64,000 nt of DNA, taken from the NCBI GenBank assembly GCA_019426215.1, contig CM033404.1:1302001-1366000 (forward strand), in the 5' to 3' direction. Shown here piece by piece: positions 11,361-23,189 of this stretch. Numbering within the stretch: position 1 is the first letter of the stretch; each line of letters opens with the position of its first letter. This DNA is from Buddleja alternifolia. Its lineage: Eukaryota; Streptophyta; Magnoliopsida; Lamiales; Scrophulariaceae. Under the pieces are notes generated by a model. The model was given only the letters and a program-made list of their open reading frames with translations. It did no database searches and was not told where the DNA came from. A program made the translations under genes and the position numbers.

Positions 11361-11865
11361 AGAGGTGCGGGTGAAGGTGCGGGTTTTGAGTGTGGTCTGT
11401 GGATCTGAAGTGTGGAGGCATGGGTTGGAGGTCGATCGCCGGTGGTGGTGGCGGCGGCGTGAGGAAGCATGGGTTGGAAGATGAAAGAAAAATAGGAAAA
11501 ATTAATGTAAATAAATTAAAAGGGAAAAGAAAATATTAAATATAATATGTTTAATATGGACCGTTGATATCTTTTAGATCTATGGATGTGATTAATCAAA
11601 TTTAAACAATATATAGGTATTAATCTGGACCGTCAATTTTATCCTATTTGATCCAATGGTTGTTAATCAGGGGCAAAATTGTCCAAAAATGTCAAAAAAA
11701 TTACAACCAGTCGCACTACGCGCGAGTGAAGCGCATAGGGAGTTAAATTGTACCTTTATTTATTTCATGGGGGGTATTCTGTCAATTTTTTTATCACAGA
11801 GGGGCTTTTGAAGAATAACATCTATCACAGAGGGGTACAGACGATTTTTCTCATATATATATATA
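11361..11865 (-). repeat. Truncated relative of the neighbouring Mutator-like element, opposite orientation
   Basis: The part from about 11,500 to 11,850 is an imperfect inverted copy of 11,866-12,200. Matching landmarks are 'gggagttaaattg' against 'gcaatttaactcc', and 'gcgcgagtgaagcgc' against 'gcttcactcgcg'. This gives two head-to-head ends of one family. The GC-rich piece near 11,360-11,480 ('ggtggtggtggcggcggcg') has no coding frame I trust. Confidence 0.5.
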
Positions 11866-12754
11866 GGGTAAAATACAGACAACTCCCTAGGTCTAACTAT
11901 CACTCTATCCCTTCGTGAAAAAAGAATTAACAAGAAACCCCTATATGAAAAATTAAAGAAGCAATTTAACTCCGTACGAGCTTCACTCGCGTGTTATGAG
12001 ACTGGTTATCAAATTTTCGTCAATTAAAAAACTATTTTGCCCCTTAATTGCTAACAATTGTATCTGATCTCCTAAATATCAATGATCAGGATTAATTCCT
12101 TGTATTTTATTAAATTTAATTTATAACAATCGTAGATCTTAATAGAGATCAACGGTTGATATTCAATTTCTTATTTTATGATTAAATGTTTATCTATATC
12201 AAATATATAAATATTTTTAACATTTAAAAAACATATTAATAACATTATATAGACATATATAATATATATTTCACAACATTAATAGGCGGCAAGTGCCACC
12301 GACAACCTCCACCGGTAGCCTTTACCCCCCACCACCGGCAACCTCCACCCCTGTCTCTAGGCCTGGCATTGGTTGGGTCTTACCCAAACCCAGACCCAGA
12401 CCCAAAACATTGGGTCTAAACCCAAACCCAAAACTTTGGGTCTAAACTCAGACCCAAAGTTTTGGGTCTAGGCTAGACCCAATTTTTTTTAATTATTTTT
12501 ATATAAGTAAATATTAAAATATATATGTACTTATGAAACCAGAATGTATATAATCTGAATATATATATATAACCTTTTGTATATACACACATATATATTA
12601 TATGTATATACACAGATTATTAAAACATACTTATAAAAAATTATAAGTTTATACATATACTGTTATAACAGTATATATTATATATATATAACAGATTATA
12701 CATATAACACAGTATATATATTATACATATAACACAGTATATATATATATACAT

Positions 12755-12796
<42 letters not shown>

Positions 12797-13906
12797 ATAT
12801 GAATCTGAAGAAGAAGAGAGAGGAGGAAAGATGGACGTCGCCGGAGATAGGAGGAGTGGCAACGACGATGGTGGCGGAGGACCGGTAACGGCGGCGGCGG
12901 CGGCGGCGGATATATAGAAACAGATTATACATATATATATATATTATTGAAAATTCGAGGAAGAAGAAGAAAAGAGAGGAGGAAAAATGGGCGGCGCCGG
13001 AGATAGGAGGAGTGGCAACCGACGATGGTGGCGGCGGCGGAGGTGAAGAGTGGGTGTTTGGTGAGATTAGGTTTTGTTGAGGTAGGAGTTATAAATATAA
13101 CATGTTATACTTTGGGCTTTGGAATTTTGGGCCTAGATTAAAGTTTTGGGTTTGGGTCAGGTCTACGTTTGGGTCTAAGCTTAGTTTTGGGTCTAGGTCT
13201 GGGCCTAGACCCAAACTAAATATTTGGGTCTGGGCCTGGGTAAGACCTACCCACTGCCAGGCCTACCTGCCTCCACCCCACCACCGTATTTCAACTCTAC
13301 TGATTTGAAGTTCCTCAAATCTGCAAATTTGAAGATTTGAAGAACTTTGAAGAACATCAAATTTGCAAATTGCAGATGGTGAATGCGGTAGGGGATGGGG
13401 CAGAGACAACGGTGAAGATTGGCGTTGGCGGTAAGGGGCTGACGATGGTGGTGGGTATAGGAAAAGCTGTGGTGGTGGGGCGGCGGCCATGGAGTTGTGG
13501 TGGTATATATATATACACACACATATATAATTTATATAATATTATTATTATATATTTTGAATACCTCTTATGGATTTAAAATTTTAATTGGGAAGGGGAA
13601 GATGAGTAGGATGATGGTTTATTAGGGTTAGGGTTTTGGGGGTAAGGAGTGAGTTGGGAAGAAGATGAAAAAAAAAAGTAAATAAAAATGACAATATAAA
13701 ATAGAAATAATATAAAAATTATAGAGTTAATATTAGTGTAAATATTTTCAATAGGCAAGATATTTTGGTCTTTACAAAATTTTTTGAAGGCAAAAAATAT
13801 TCGGGAGGCGGTAGATATATTTTTAGACATGGCAAGGGGGTTCTTTGATAAAAAAAAAATTCCACATCGGGGAGGGTAGATAATTAGGCCTGGATGTATT
13901 TTACCC
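11866..13906. mobile_element. Non-autonomous Mutator-like element with TIR GGGTAAAATACA
   Basis: The left end is GGGTAAAATACA at 11,866 and the right end is TGTATTTTACCC at 13,906, perfect 12 bp inverted termini. Weaker similarity continues inward. Both flanks carry TATATATATA, compatible with a 9-10 bp duplication, although an AT repeat makes this ambiguous. The element sits in the former intron 1 of the amidase relic at 13,947-14,485. It contains a nested hAT element and no transposase frame. Confidence 0.6.
12358..13265. mobile_element. Nested non-autonomous hAT element with GGGTCT-rich arms
   Basis: The termini are TAGGCCTGGCA at the left and TGCCAGGCCTA at the right, perfectly inverted. 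Flanking 8-mers CCTGTCTC and CCTGCCTC differ at one base, fitting the 8 bp duplication of hAT elements. Each arm is about 130-160 bp of repeated GGGTCT/AGACCC words. The interior has TA-rich microsatellites (about 12,560-12,800) and a two-copy direct repeat of a 'gaggaggaaagatgg...ggagataggaggagtggcaac' unit near 12,808 and 12,958. No transposase frame was seen. Confidence 0.7.
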
Positions 13907-13946
13907 TATATATATACAATTACAAGCAATTTTCATGTAAATTTAC

Positions 13947-14485
13947 CTTTCCTTTCCCTCCTCTGGCATTCCAACCGTTAGGGGCCCTTAACGAGCGAAA
14001 ACTAGACCATTCGCTCAAACTAGCCTTGCCAAGAATGATTGCTCCAGCTTTCCTCAGCTTCATCGCCACACCTGCATCTCGTGGCACAACCGATCCAAGC
14101 AATGCAAATGATCCAGCAGTCGTGTTAAGCTTATCTTTGGTTGCAATGTTATCTTTCAGCAGAATAGGAATCCCGTGCACCCCGGATAACGAACCAGGTG
14201 CTTTGGCCCTCCTTTCTTGATCAGCTTTATCTGCTAGATAAAGTGCATCAGGGTTCACTTCAATAATCCCTTTAAGACGCGGGTTGAGCTTTTCGATTTC
14301 ATTAAGGTAGAACTCGACTAGCTGTCTCGAGTTGAGTTGGTTTTGCTCGAAAGCGATTTTGAAATCTTGAATTGTGGCTTCTCTAATAGAAAGTGCATCA
14401 CAATGTAGTTACGTATAAATGTGACCATCCTAACAAAATGAAGAAAAAAAATAACAAGTAATGATAATGAGTATTGAACATTCAT
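13947..14485 (-). pseudogene. Amidase exon 1 relic, frameshifted
   Basis: From SIREATIQDF through [17 protein letters not shown] to SLRAPNGWNARGGKGK it matches exon 1 of amidase A closely and keeps the splice donor (AAAG|GTAAAT) at 13,947. The ATG at 14,485 (MNVQYSLSLLVIFFLHF) corresponds to A's signal peptide, but its frame does not join the amidase frame. In the amidase frame a TAA lies near codon 6 upstream of SIREAT. Exons 2, 3 and 5 are absent, and the intron is filled by transposons. It is a dead copy. Confidence 0.85.
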
Positions 14486-15397
14486 GGTGGTTGCAGAATT
14501 GAACTGATATTGCTGTTACTAGACTGATTTTCTATCTTTTCCAGGTGAACAGAAACCTAGGATATATACTATGATGGTTTTGTTGTAGTAGTTCATTGAG
14601 TTGACTAACTTACCAAAATAATAATAACTGAGATGAATAAAAGAGAATATTTGGAGTTTCTACTCGTATAATATAACCAATTCAAACTGAATGACGGATG
14701 AGAACAGATAAAATAATTACAAGAAGGGTTTGATCAATTATCTATGCTGACTATTTCTGCTGTTACAAGAAGGATATATTTGACTAATTCTTCACCATTA
14801 CGTGGAGTTCAATATTAGGCTTAATTACACTAATTACCCCTCTTATTTAGTGTAATTATAATCCAGTCCACTTATTTGTGGCCCATAACAAACACTCCCC
14901 TCTTATAATAAAACTTTGCTTTTAGCCCCCTCTGATTAACGACAGTTAATCAAGGAAATTCTATACATCATAGAATGAACATAAAATAAAAGTTCAACAG
15001 TGAAAGGAAAACCCATAGATTTTCCAGAAAATTGTTAATAATAACACAATAGGTTGTCATTATATTGTTTTGTATCACGAGTTTGCAATATAAAGTGATT
15101 ATAACTCTTAGAGCATTTTGACATAATGATCACGACGTAACATAGTATTTCAAAAGTTCCAAATATGATTAATGCTATAGGAAAATTATACAATAATTTG
15201 GTATTTAATCCTATTATTCAATATTTATTTAGCTTCAACATTACTCCAGACATCACATGGAGGCTCTCGTGCATCGCACGTGATTATTTCGAACACAACA
15301 GAAATGTACTTCTATTTCCAGTGAACAATAAGATTTTTTCAGCCATCTGATCTTCAATTTCTGATTCATCATCAAACACAAAGTACTCACTACAGCT
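14486..15397. other. Spacer between amidase relic and gene A, with duplicated segment
   Basis: About 14,765-15,245 is the uninterrupted paralogue of 6,105-6,252 plus 10,137-10,405. It carries the empty Helitron site at 14,981/14,982. The first part contains 'ttaattacactaattacccc', typical of a short interspersed repeat in noncoding plant DNA. A hairpin (CGTGC-ATC-GCACG) near 15,272 is not followed by CTRR, so I do not call a Helitron end. No gene seen. Confidence 0.6.
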
Positions 15398-18300
15398 TTA
15401 TGGTAGGAATGTTGGAGGCTTTCTAACCTTTGTTGCTTGCTCAAATCCATAAGCAATTTCAATAAGTTTAGGTTCAAAACCTCTCAATCCACCAAAACAA
15501 ATCCCAATAGGCACCTCTTTACTATCATATCCAGCAGGCACTGTGATGCCTGGAAATCCTCCAATTGCAAGTACAGGGGCTAAACCTGGTCCAGCACACA
15601 CCAATGCATCCAGCTTGTTATCAATCATCAATTTCTCGAACCCATTTCTCGTCAAATCTGTTAACCTCCTCAATGCTTTCTTTTCTTCATCTCCAATTCC
15701 ATCAGTGGTTTCTGAGGTCAAAAAGAATTCTTGACCGTACTCTTTAATCATTTCCTGCAAAATCATTCACCACAGCTTATTCTTCGTGGAGTCCGATGAA
15801 AGTAAGTTCTGTAACATACTCTAGAAGGGTATTTGGCCATTTTACATAAAATAGTATTTTGATCATCATATTAGAGTAGTCTCCATAGTAAATCTTGTCT
15901 TATGCTCGTGTACTTTGTTTATTTATCAAATATGGTTTGCTTACCACATCAGAATTTTTTTTATTGAAGGCTATAACTTCTGCCAAGGACTGGACTGGGG
16001 AAGCCACTAGCTCTTTGAGGTACGCATTCAAAGAAATCTTCAATTCAGCTAATGCGGCTGTTTCTTCACCACTTAAAGTCCAGTCCAAAATTACGTTGAT
16101 ATTGGCTATTTCCAGATTATCTACCAAGATTGCACCATTCTGCCTGTAGAGGAACTAAGTTTGGTGACTGAAAAAATTATAACAGAAAGATTAAAGCTTT
16201 TTGCTTTGAGAATATGCACCTTAATGTTTGAAAATGACGCTCAAAAGTATGTTTGACGAGTTTATCAGAAAACACAAAGAAGGGATCCCTCACTATGCCC
16301 AATCTCTTTCCCTTTAGGCCATTGGCTTTCAGAAATTGAGTGTAACCACCCTGGGGAATATATTGTGATGCAATTCGGGTTGCTCGAGCATCATTATAGT
16401 CAAAGCCCACAATTGCATCAAGAACATTAATGGCGTCTGTTACTGTCCTGCAGATAGGCCTGTTTCATCCAACACTTACCCTATGTTATCCAACTTTAGT
16501 AGCACAATAACTAGCTTTGGATGTACAATAAAATGTTAATTTTAGTTTCTAGTAATTTTGATGTAGAACAAGAAGCCGACATGTTTTTGGATAGGTTCGA
16601 AGGAAGAAAAGTGAAAAACAAGCGTAACGTTGTCGGCGAAACTTCAAACAGCCATAACTTTTGATCTGCTTGGAGTTACGGGGCCCACAATATACCAAAT
16701 CGAAGATCTTTTCGAGACGAATCCAATCGAATTCGTAGGACCGTTTTACGGTAGCCGATCGACCCCAAATTCCATCGTTTAGGCCTTCGTTCGGTCCGTT
16801 TAGTGTTTTTTTCAATTTTCAGCGTTTTTGTTTTATTTTTAATTAATTGTCTAGTTGTCGGATGGGGCCCAAATTTTTACACGTGTCATCTCGTAAGGTG
16901 AAGTATTTTTGGGTCAAATTTGGTAGCGTTTCGAGTCCGTTAGGATTCTAGTGTTTTTGGAGTCTAAATAGGAGTAGAAATAGGAGTCCTAGTTTATTTC
17001 AATTAGGATTCTTTCTTATATTTCCTATAAATAGTTGCTGCAGTTATTTGTCTTTGTTAGATATAATTTTATCATTAATAAAGATTTTGAGTTATTTTAT
17101 CTTCAAGACTTTCTTGAATCATCCGGGATTTTAAGACGTGATCTTTAATTTCTCAAATTACTAGCTTCCGCTCCGTCAAGTGGTATCAGAGCCGCGGTTT
17201 GCCCGGGGACGAAGATGGCCAATAGCGGTAAGGATGGCGAACGCACTGCAGTCGAAGAACTCAGGGCGGATATGCAACAATTCATGGCAGAAACGCGTGC
17301 GGGTCTTGCGGATTTGGTTCGCGCTATCCAAGCCTTGAATGTCGGAATTGCTGCAAACAGGAACGTTGATCGTGGACAGGCTCGCGACGGTGGATTACCT
17401 CCGCTCCAGCCTGCTGTAGGAGACGGTCTTGCAGGATTGCAAGGGCAACGAGCCCCTGCAGCGTTTAATGAGGATGACATGGCAGAATTCGAGGAGGGCG
17501 CTCGTGAACCCCCGTATAATTTTCGTCATGTGAACAGGAGAGACGAAGAATTAGCCCAAGATTTTCGCCTCAAAATCGAACTTCCACCTTTCGATGGGTA
17601 TTTCGAAATCGAGGAATATCTTGATTGGGAATCCAACGTTGAAAAATTCTTCAACTACACAAGGGTTCCTAATGACAAACAGGTTCAGTATGTTGCTTAC
17701 AAGTTAACTGGAGGAGCCTCGGTGTGGTGGGACCAATTACAAGAGAATCGCAGAAGGCAAGGACGACAACCTGTCGTGACGTGGGCAATGATGAAACAGT
17801 TGATGAGGAGACGTTTTTTACCTTTGGATTTCGAACAGATATTGTACCATCAATATCAAAATTGTCGACAAGGCGGGCGTTCTATCAAAGACTATAGCAA
17901 TGAATTTTTGCGATTGAATGCTCGCAATAATTTGGCAGAAACTGACAATCAACAGGTTGCACGTTTTATTGGCGGTTTACGTATAAATATTCAGGATCAA
18001 CTTAGTGTCCATAGAATTAGCAATTTGGACGAAGCCATTACACTAGCCAGAAAAATTGAAACCCAAATTAACCGGCAACCTACACGATATCAGTCTACCC
18101 GATTTAACTCTGAAACACCCCAACAGTATTCGAATAATCGGGGAAAAGCCCCAGCTTTACCTTCAAATAATGCCGCTCCCCAAAATCCGTCCCAAATAAA
18201 TCGAAACTCGCCTAGACAACCACCCCCTAGCCAAAACAAACCAAACAACAACCCCTATGCTAAAAATTTTGGGAACAGGTGCTTTAAGTGTGGGGAACAA

Positions 18301-21300
18301 GGACATCGTTCCGATGAATGCCGGAACAGGAAAGTCAATATGGCAGAACGGGAGACAGGAGATACTGCTCCACCTGAGTTAGTAGATCCTAATGATGAGG
18401 GCGAAGGTGTTCAGTGGTCAGTCGAATACACAGAAGAAGATGATGATGGTGAAGAAACTGTCGCGGTGATTCGGCGTCTACTATTCACGCCAAAAGTGGA
18501 AGAAGATCCCCAACGGCATAATATCTTTCGTACACGCTGCCTTGTCAATCAAAAGGTATGCAATGTGATTATTGATAGTGGCAGTAGTGAAAATATTGTG
18601 TCTAAAGCGCTAGTGCAGAGGTTGCAATTGAAGTCTGAGAAACATCCGAACCCCTACAAAATCGGGTGGATCAAGAAAGGCGCCGAGACTAAGGTAACTG
18701 AGGTTTGTCGAGTACCCTTATCTATTGGTAAACAATATAAAGATGACATTATTTGTGATATTGTTGATATGGATGCGTGTCAAATCTTGTTGGGTAGACC
18801 TTGGCAATTTGATGTAGGGTCTGTGCATGATGGTAAAAAGAATACGTATGAATTTTCATTTTGTGGTAGACGTATTATTTTATTACCCCTTATCGAAAAG
18901 AAAGAAGTATCCAAGACCCCCATTTTAGAGGAACAAAAGACAACTTTATTAACTGTTTCTGAGAGTGAATTTGTGAATAATATGAGAGAGGTTAATGAAT
19001 GTATGGTTCTAGCTGTCAAGGGTGTTATAGAGGATCAAAAGTCTGAAATTCCTAGTGTAGTAAAGTCTATGTTAGGAGAATTTGGGGATGTGTTTCCAGA
19101 GGAATTACCCGATGGGCTACCTCCTATGCGGGATATTCAGCACCATATTGATTTGGTGCCCGGTGCCAGTTTACCTAATTTACCTCACTATCGTATGAGC
19201 CCCAAAGAAAATGAGATTTTGCAAAGGCAGGTGGAGGACTTGCTTCGAACAGGAAAGATTCGTGAGAGTATGAGCCCGTGTGCAGTACCGGCTTTACTTA
19301 CCCCGAAGAAAGATGGCAGCTGGCGAATGTGTGTGGATAGCCGAGCTATCAATAGAATCACGGTGAAGTATAGATTTCCAATCCCTCGACTGAATGACAT
19401 GTTGGATGCACTTGCTGGTTCTTGTATTTATAGCAAAGTGGACTTAAAGAGTGGATACCATCAGATTCGGATTCGACCAGGTGACGAATGGAAGACCGCG
19501 TTCAAAATCAAAGAAGGATTGTATGAGTGGATGGTTATGCCTTTCGGCCTTTCCAACGCACCTAGCACTTTTATGAGACTCATGAATCAGGTTTTAAAGC
19601 CTTTTATAAATAAATTTGTCGTTGTTTATTTTGACGATATTTTGATTTACAGCAAAACGGAGGACGAGCATATTAAGCACTTAAGAGCTGTTTTCTGCAC
19701 CATGCGGGAAAATCAATTATATGCCAACCTTAAGAAGTGTGAGTTCATGACTTCACAATTAATCTTCTTAGGGTTCGTAATTAGCTCGGAAGGCGTACAA
19801 ACTGATGAATCTAAAGTTCGAGCAATACGAGAGTGGCCTACTCCTAAGTCGGCGACTGAGGTGCGAAGTTTCCATGGACTTGCGACTTTCTATCGTCGGT
19901 TCATTCGGAATTTTAGTACCATCATGGCCCCGATAACCGAATGTATGAAAAAGGGAAGGTTCGAATGGGGAGATGAAGCTGAGACGAGTTTTGCTTTGAT
20001 AAAAGAAAAATTGTGTAGTGCTCCAGTTTTAGCCTTGCCGGATTTTGACAAACTGTTCACGGTGGAGTGTGATGCATCAAATCTCGGCATTGGGGCAGTC
20101 TTATCCCAAGAGGGAAAACCAGTGGAGTTTTTCAGTGAAAAATTAAATGATGCTCGGAAGAAGTGGAGTACGTATGAACAGGAATTCTATGCGGTGTACC
20201 GAGCCCTTACGCATTGGGAGCATTACTTGATTCAGCGTGATTTTGTGTTGTATAGTGACAATCAGGCGCTGAAATTCATAAATAGTCAGAAAAACGTGAG
20301 CAAGATGCATGTTGGATGGATAGAGTACTTGCAGCGTTTTACATTTACTCTCAAACATAAGTCTGGACAACAAAATCGAGTTGCCGATGCCTTGAGTCGG
20401 AGGAGTGAATTATTAGTTATCTTAAAATCTGAAGTCACGGGATTTGATTATCTTCAAGAGTTATATGCAGGTGATGATGACTTTAAGGACACTTGGGAGA
20501 AATGCGAATCAAAACAGCCCATGGAGGATTTTCACGTTCATGGAGGATATTTGTTTCGAGGAAATCAATTGTGCATTCCACGATCTTCCTTGCGGGAGAA
20601 GATTATTCGTGACTTGCATTCGGGAGGCCTTGGAGGACATGTAGGCCGAGACAAGACTATTCAGCTAGCCGAAGCACGATATTATTGGCCTCAACTAAAA
20701 AGAGACGTTGGGAAGTTTGTGCAGCGTTGTCCGATCTGCCAAACTGCAAAGGGTCAATCGCAAAATACGGGTTTGTATACTCCATTGCCCGTACCAGAAA
20801 ATATTTGGGAGGATCTATCCATGGATTTTGTATTGGGTCTTCCACGGACTCAACGAGGTATGGATTCAGTATTTGTTGTAGTTGATAGATTCTCTAAGAT
20901 GTCCCACTTTATCCCTTGCAAGAAAACATCGGATGCGAGTCATATTGCTGACTTATTTTTTAAAGAAATTGTACGTTTACATGGTGTTCCCAAAACGATA
21001 ACGTCTGATCGGGATGTCAAATTCTTGAGCCATTTTTGGAGGACTTTGTGGAAGAAATTCGATACTTCTCTTCAATATAGTACCACAGGTCACCCACAAA
21101 CTGATGGTCAAACGGAGGTGACCAATCGATCATTAGGGAATTTAATTAGATGTATCTCAGGAGATAGACCAAAGCAATGGGACACGGCATTAGCTCAAGC
21201 TGAATTTGCCTACAACAGTACAACAAATCGGTCCACTGGAAAACCACCATTTGACATTGTGTATACTAAAACCCCAAAGCTTACTCTTGATCTTGTTACT

Positions 21301-23189
21301 TTACCTAAACTACCTGGTTTTAGTATAGCAGCAGATAATATGGCTACTCGAGTCCACAGTGTCCAAGGACAAGTGAGGCAGAATTTGGAAGATGCTAACA
21401 AGAATTATAAAGCTGCTGCTGATAAACATCGTCGGTTGAAAGTGTTTGAAGAGGGTGATCTGGTCATGGTACATCTGAGGAAAATTCGATTTCCAGCAGG
21501 TACTTACAACAAGTTGAAGAAGAAGAAGTATGGTCCATGCAGGGTAGTGAAAAAAGTGGGAGATAATGCATATGTAGTAGACTTACCTGCCGACATGAAC
21601 ATTTCATCAACTTTCAATGTGGCGGATCTGTCTGAGTATCACCCATCTGATGAGGCCTTATATCCAGAGTATAACTCGGGGACGAGTTCTTTTTCGGCGG
21701 GGGAGATTGATGTAGAACAAGAAGCCGACATGTTTTTGGATAGGTTCGAAGGAAGAAAAGTGAAAAACAAGCGTAACGTTGTCGGCGAAACTTCAAACAG
21801 CCATAACTTTTGATCTGCTTGGAGTTACGGGGCCCACAATATACCAAATCGAAGATCTTTTCGAGACGAATCCAATCGAATTCGTAGGACCGTTTTACGG
21901 TAGCCGATCGACCCCAAATTCCATCGTTTAGGCCTTCGTTCGGTCCGTTTAGTGTTTTTTTTCAATTTTCAGCGTTTTTGTTTTATTTTTAATTAATTGT
22001 CTAGTTGTCGGATGGGGCCCAAATTTTTACACGTGTCATCTCGTAAGGTGAAGTATTTTTGGGTCAAATTTGGTAGCGTTTCGAGTCCGTTAGGATTCTA
22101 GTGTTTTTGGAGTCTAAATAGGAGTAGAAATAGGAGTCCTAGTTTATTTCAATTAGGATTCTTTCTTATATTTCCTATAAATAGTTGCTGCAGTTATTTG
22201 TCTTTGTTAGATATAATTTTATCATTAATAAAGATTTTGAGTTATTTTATCTTCAAGACTTTCTTGAATCATCCGGGATTTTAAGACGTGATCTTTAATT
22301 TCTCAAATTACTAGCTTCCGCTCCGTCAAATTTCTGGCAAGAATGAATTTTAAGGAAAGACATACCCAATAGTGTCCTGCCTCTGACTAATTGGAATTAC
22401 TCCAGCTCGACTTGTGAGACCAACAGTTGGTTTGATACCCACGACCGAGTTGAAGGCAGAAGGGCATAGTATTGAACCATCAGTCTCAGTCCCCAACGAT
22501 ATTGCCACCATGTTAGATGCCACGGATATTGCTGATCCACTACTCGACCCACAAGGACCAGCCGACAGAACATAAGGATTCTGCAGAGTATGAAGAAGTT
22601 AGCAACATTTTTGGAATTCAAAGACACACAAGCAATTTTCATGTGACTTTACCTTTCCTTTCCCTCCTCTGGCACTCCAACCACGAAGGGCCCTTAACGA
22701 GCGAGAACCAGACCATTCGCTCAAACTAGCCTTGCCAAGAATGATTGCTCCAGCTTTCCTCAGCTTCATCGCCACACCTGCATCTCGTGGCACAACCGAT
22801 CCGAGCAATGCAAATGATCCAGCAGTGGTGTTAAGCTTATCTTTGGTTGCAATATTATCTTTCAGCAGAATGGGAATCCCGTGCAGCCTGGATAATGAAC
22901 AAGGTAACTTTGCCTTCTTTTCTCTATCGGCTTTGTCTGCTAGATAAAGTGCATCAGGGTTCACTTCAATAACTCCTTTAAGAAGGGGGTTCAGCTTTTC
23001 GATTTCTTTGAGGTAGAACTCGACTAGCTGCCTCGAGGTGAGTTGGTTTTGCTTGAAAGCAGTTTGAAAATCTTGAATTGTGGCTTCCTTGATGGAAAGC
23101 GAGTTGCATATGTTGATGTAGGAACGTGACCATTGCAATAAAACCAAGGCAAGAAAACTAAGTAATGAGAATGAGGATTGAGCTTTCAT
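15398..23189 (-). CDS. Amidase-signature family hydrolase, gene A (5 exons, retrotransposon in intron 2)
   Basis: Exons: 23,189-22,653; 22,580-22,366; 16,459-16,220; 16,143-15,945; 15,754-15,398. Joined they give 1,548 nt, 515 residues, with no stop and intron phases 0, 2, 2, 0. The family hydrolyses carboxylic amides with a Ser-cisSer-Lys triad. Here Lys110 (ILLKDN), the GSSSGSA loop at 190-196 and the nucleophile Ser215 (ETDGSI) are all present. Residues 1-25 look like a signal peptide (hydrophobic [15 protein letters not shown]), so a secretory route is likely. It resembles the plant 'probable amidase' group; the substrate is unknown. Intron 2 is 5.9 kb, of which 5.77 kb is an antisense retrotransposon. 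Without it and the duplicated AATTT the intron would be about 131 bp. Splicing across it is possible but unproven. Confidence 0.88.
16554..16558. repeat. Target-site duplication AATTT (left; right copy 22,329-22,333)
   Basis: AATTT directly precedes the 5' LTR and recurs directly after the 3' LTR. A perfect 5 bp duplication is standard for LTR retrotransposons and shows one undisturbed insertion. Confidence 0.95.
16559..17178 (+). repeat. 5' LTR
   Basis: Starts TGATGTAGAACAAG and ends CTCCGTCA. Contains a TATA box 'tataaata' at 17,026-17,033 and 'aataaag' near 17,076, consistent with promoter and polyadenylation functions. Confidence 0.95.
17026..17033 (+). promoter_or_regulatory. TATA box of the 5' LTR promoter
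   Basis: TATAAATA within 'tttcctataaatagttgc', about 150 bp before the LTR end. It would drive plus-strand transcription, antisense to the amidase gene around it. Confidence 0.65.
17181..17192 (+). promoter_or_regulatory. Primer-binding site (initiator tRNA-Met type)
   Basis: TGGTATCAGAGC two bases after the 5' LTR, the usual site for methionine initiator tRNA priming. The same word follows the copia LTR at 10,886. Confidence 0.92.
17215..21813 (+). CDS. Gag-Pol polyprotein of Ty3/gypsy retrotransposon (intact, 1,532 aa)
   Basis: A single open frame. In order: retrotransposon gag core (about residues 145-285, with [11 protein letters not shown]); CCHC zinc knuckle [14 protein letters not shown] near 355; aspartic protease loop DSGSS near 453; reverse transcriptase with YFDD near 804; RNase H ECDAS near 951; integrase zinc-binding HHCC region (about 1,135-1,180); catalytic core with D near 1,204, D near 1,266 and E near 1,302; and a GPY-type tail ([10 protein letters not shown] near 1,440). 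The ATG lies 36 bp after the LTR and is the first in frame. The last 35 codons lie inside the 3' LTR, so the polypurine tract is also coding. All catalytic motifs are intact, so the element could be autonomous. Confidence 0.95.
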   Translation: MANSGKDGERTAVEELRADMQQFMAETRAGLADLVRAIQALNVGIAANRNVDRGQARDGGLPPLQPAVGDGLAGLQGQRAPAAFNEDDMAEFEEGAREPPYNFRHVNRRDEELAQDFRLKIELPPFDGYFEIEEYLDWESNVEKFFNYTRVPNDKQVQYVAYKLTGGASVWWDQLQENRRRQGRQPVVTWAMMKQLMRRRFLPLDFEQILYHQYQNCRQGGRSIKDYSNEFLRLNARNNLAETDNQQVARFIGGLRINIQDQLSVHRISNLDEAITLARKIETQINRQPTRYQSTRFNSETPQQYSNNRGKAPALPSNNAAPQNPSQINRNSPRQPPPSQNKPNNNPYAKNFGNRCFKCGEQGHRSDECRNRKVNMAERETGDTAPPELVDPNDEGEGVQWSVEYTEEDDDGEETVAVIRRLLFTPKVEEDPQRHNIFRTRCLVNQKVCNVIIDSGSSENIVSKALVQRLQLKSEKHPNPYKIGWIKKGAETKVTEVCRVPLSIGKQYKDDIICDIVDMDACQILLGRPWQFDVGSVHDGKKNTYEFSFCGRRIILLPLIEKKEVSKTPILEEQKTTLLTVSESEFVNNMREVNECMVLAVKGVIEDQKSEIPSVVKSMLGEFGDVFPEELPDGLPPMRDIQHHIDLVPGASLPNLPHYRMSPKENEILQRQVEDLLRTGKIRESMSPCAVPALLTPKKDGSWRMCVDSRAINRITVKYRFPIPRLNDMLDALAGSCIYSKVDLKSGYHQIRIRPGDEWKTAFKIKEGLYEWMVMPFGLSNAPSTFMRLMNQVLKPFINKFVVVYFDDILIYSKTEDEHIKHLRAVFCTMRENQLYANLKKCEFMTSQLIFLGFVISSEGVQTDESKVRAIREWPTPKSATEVRSFHGLATFYRRFIRNFSTIMAPITECMKKGRFEWGDEAETSFALIKEKLCSAPVLALPDFDKLFTVECDASNLGIGAVLSQEGKPVEFFSEKLNDARKKWSTYEQEFYAVYRALTHWEHYLIQRDFVLYSDNQALKFINSQKNVSKMHVGWIEYLQRFTFTLKHKSGQQNRVADALSRRSELLVILKSEVTGFDYLQELYAGDDDFKDTWEKCESKQPMEDFHVHGGYLFRGNQLCIPRSSLREKIIRDLHSGGLGGHVGRDKTIQLAEARYYWPQLKRDVGKFVQRCPICQTAKGQSQNTGLYTPLPVPENIWEDLSMDFVLGLPRTQRGMDSVFVVVDRFSKMSHFIPCKKTSDASHIADLFFKEIVRLHGVPKTITSDRDVKFLSHFWRTLWKKFDTSLQYSTTGHPQTDGQTEVTNRSLGNLIRCISGDRPKQWDTALAQAEFAYNSTTNRSTGKPPFDIVYTKTPKLTLDLVTLPKLPGFSIAADNMATRVHSVQGQVRQNLEDANKNYKAAADKHRRLKVFEEGDLVMVHLRKIRFPAGTYNKLKKKKYGPCRVVKKVGDNAYVVDLPADMNISSTFNVADLSEYHPSDEALYPEYNSGTSSFSAGEIDVEQEADMFLDRFEGRKVKNKRNVVGETSNSHNF
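21699..21706 (+). promoter_or_regulatory. Polypurine tract
   Basis: GGGGGAGA lies one base before the TG of the 3' LTR, where plus-strand DNA synthesis is primed. It lies within the polyprotein frame. Confidence 0.8.
21708..22328 (+). repeat. 3' LTR
   Basis: 621 bp, apparently identical to the 5' LTR except for one extra T in a T-run near 21,955. Its first 106 bp encode the end of the polyprotein. Confidence 0.95.

Larger units (their letters stand above)
16559..22328 (+). mobile_element. Complete, young Ty3/gypsy LTR retrotransposon (5,770 bp)
   Basis: Two LTRs of 620 and 621 bp, a primer-binding site, one uninterrupted 1,532-residue Gag-Pol frame, a polypurine tract and a perfect 5 bp target duplication are all present. 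By eye the LTRs differ only by one T in a T-run (7 against 8), so the insertion is very recent. It lies in intron 2 of amidase A in antisense orientation. The gag, protease, RT, RNase H, integrase order with a GPY-type integrase tail puts it in Ty3/gypsy. I see no classic chromodomain. Coding sequence running into the 3' LTR is reminiscent of the CRM group, but that assignment is not proven. Confidence 0.96.

Noticed and set aside
15255..15295. Helitron 3' end
   Set aside because: A short hairpin (CGTGC-ATC-GCACG) is present, but no CTRR follows and there is no 5' partner nearby.
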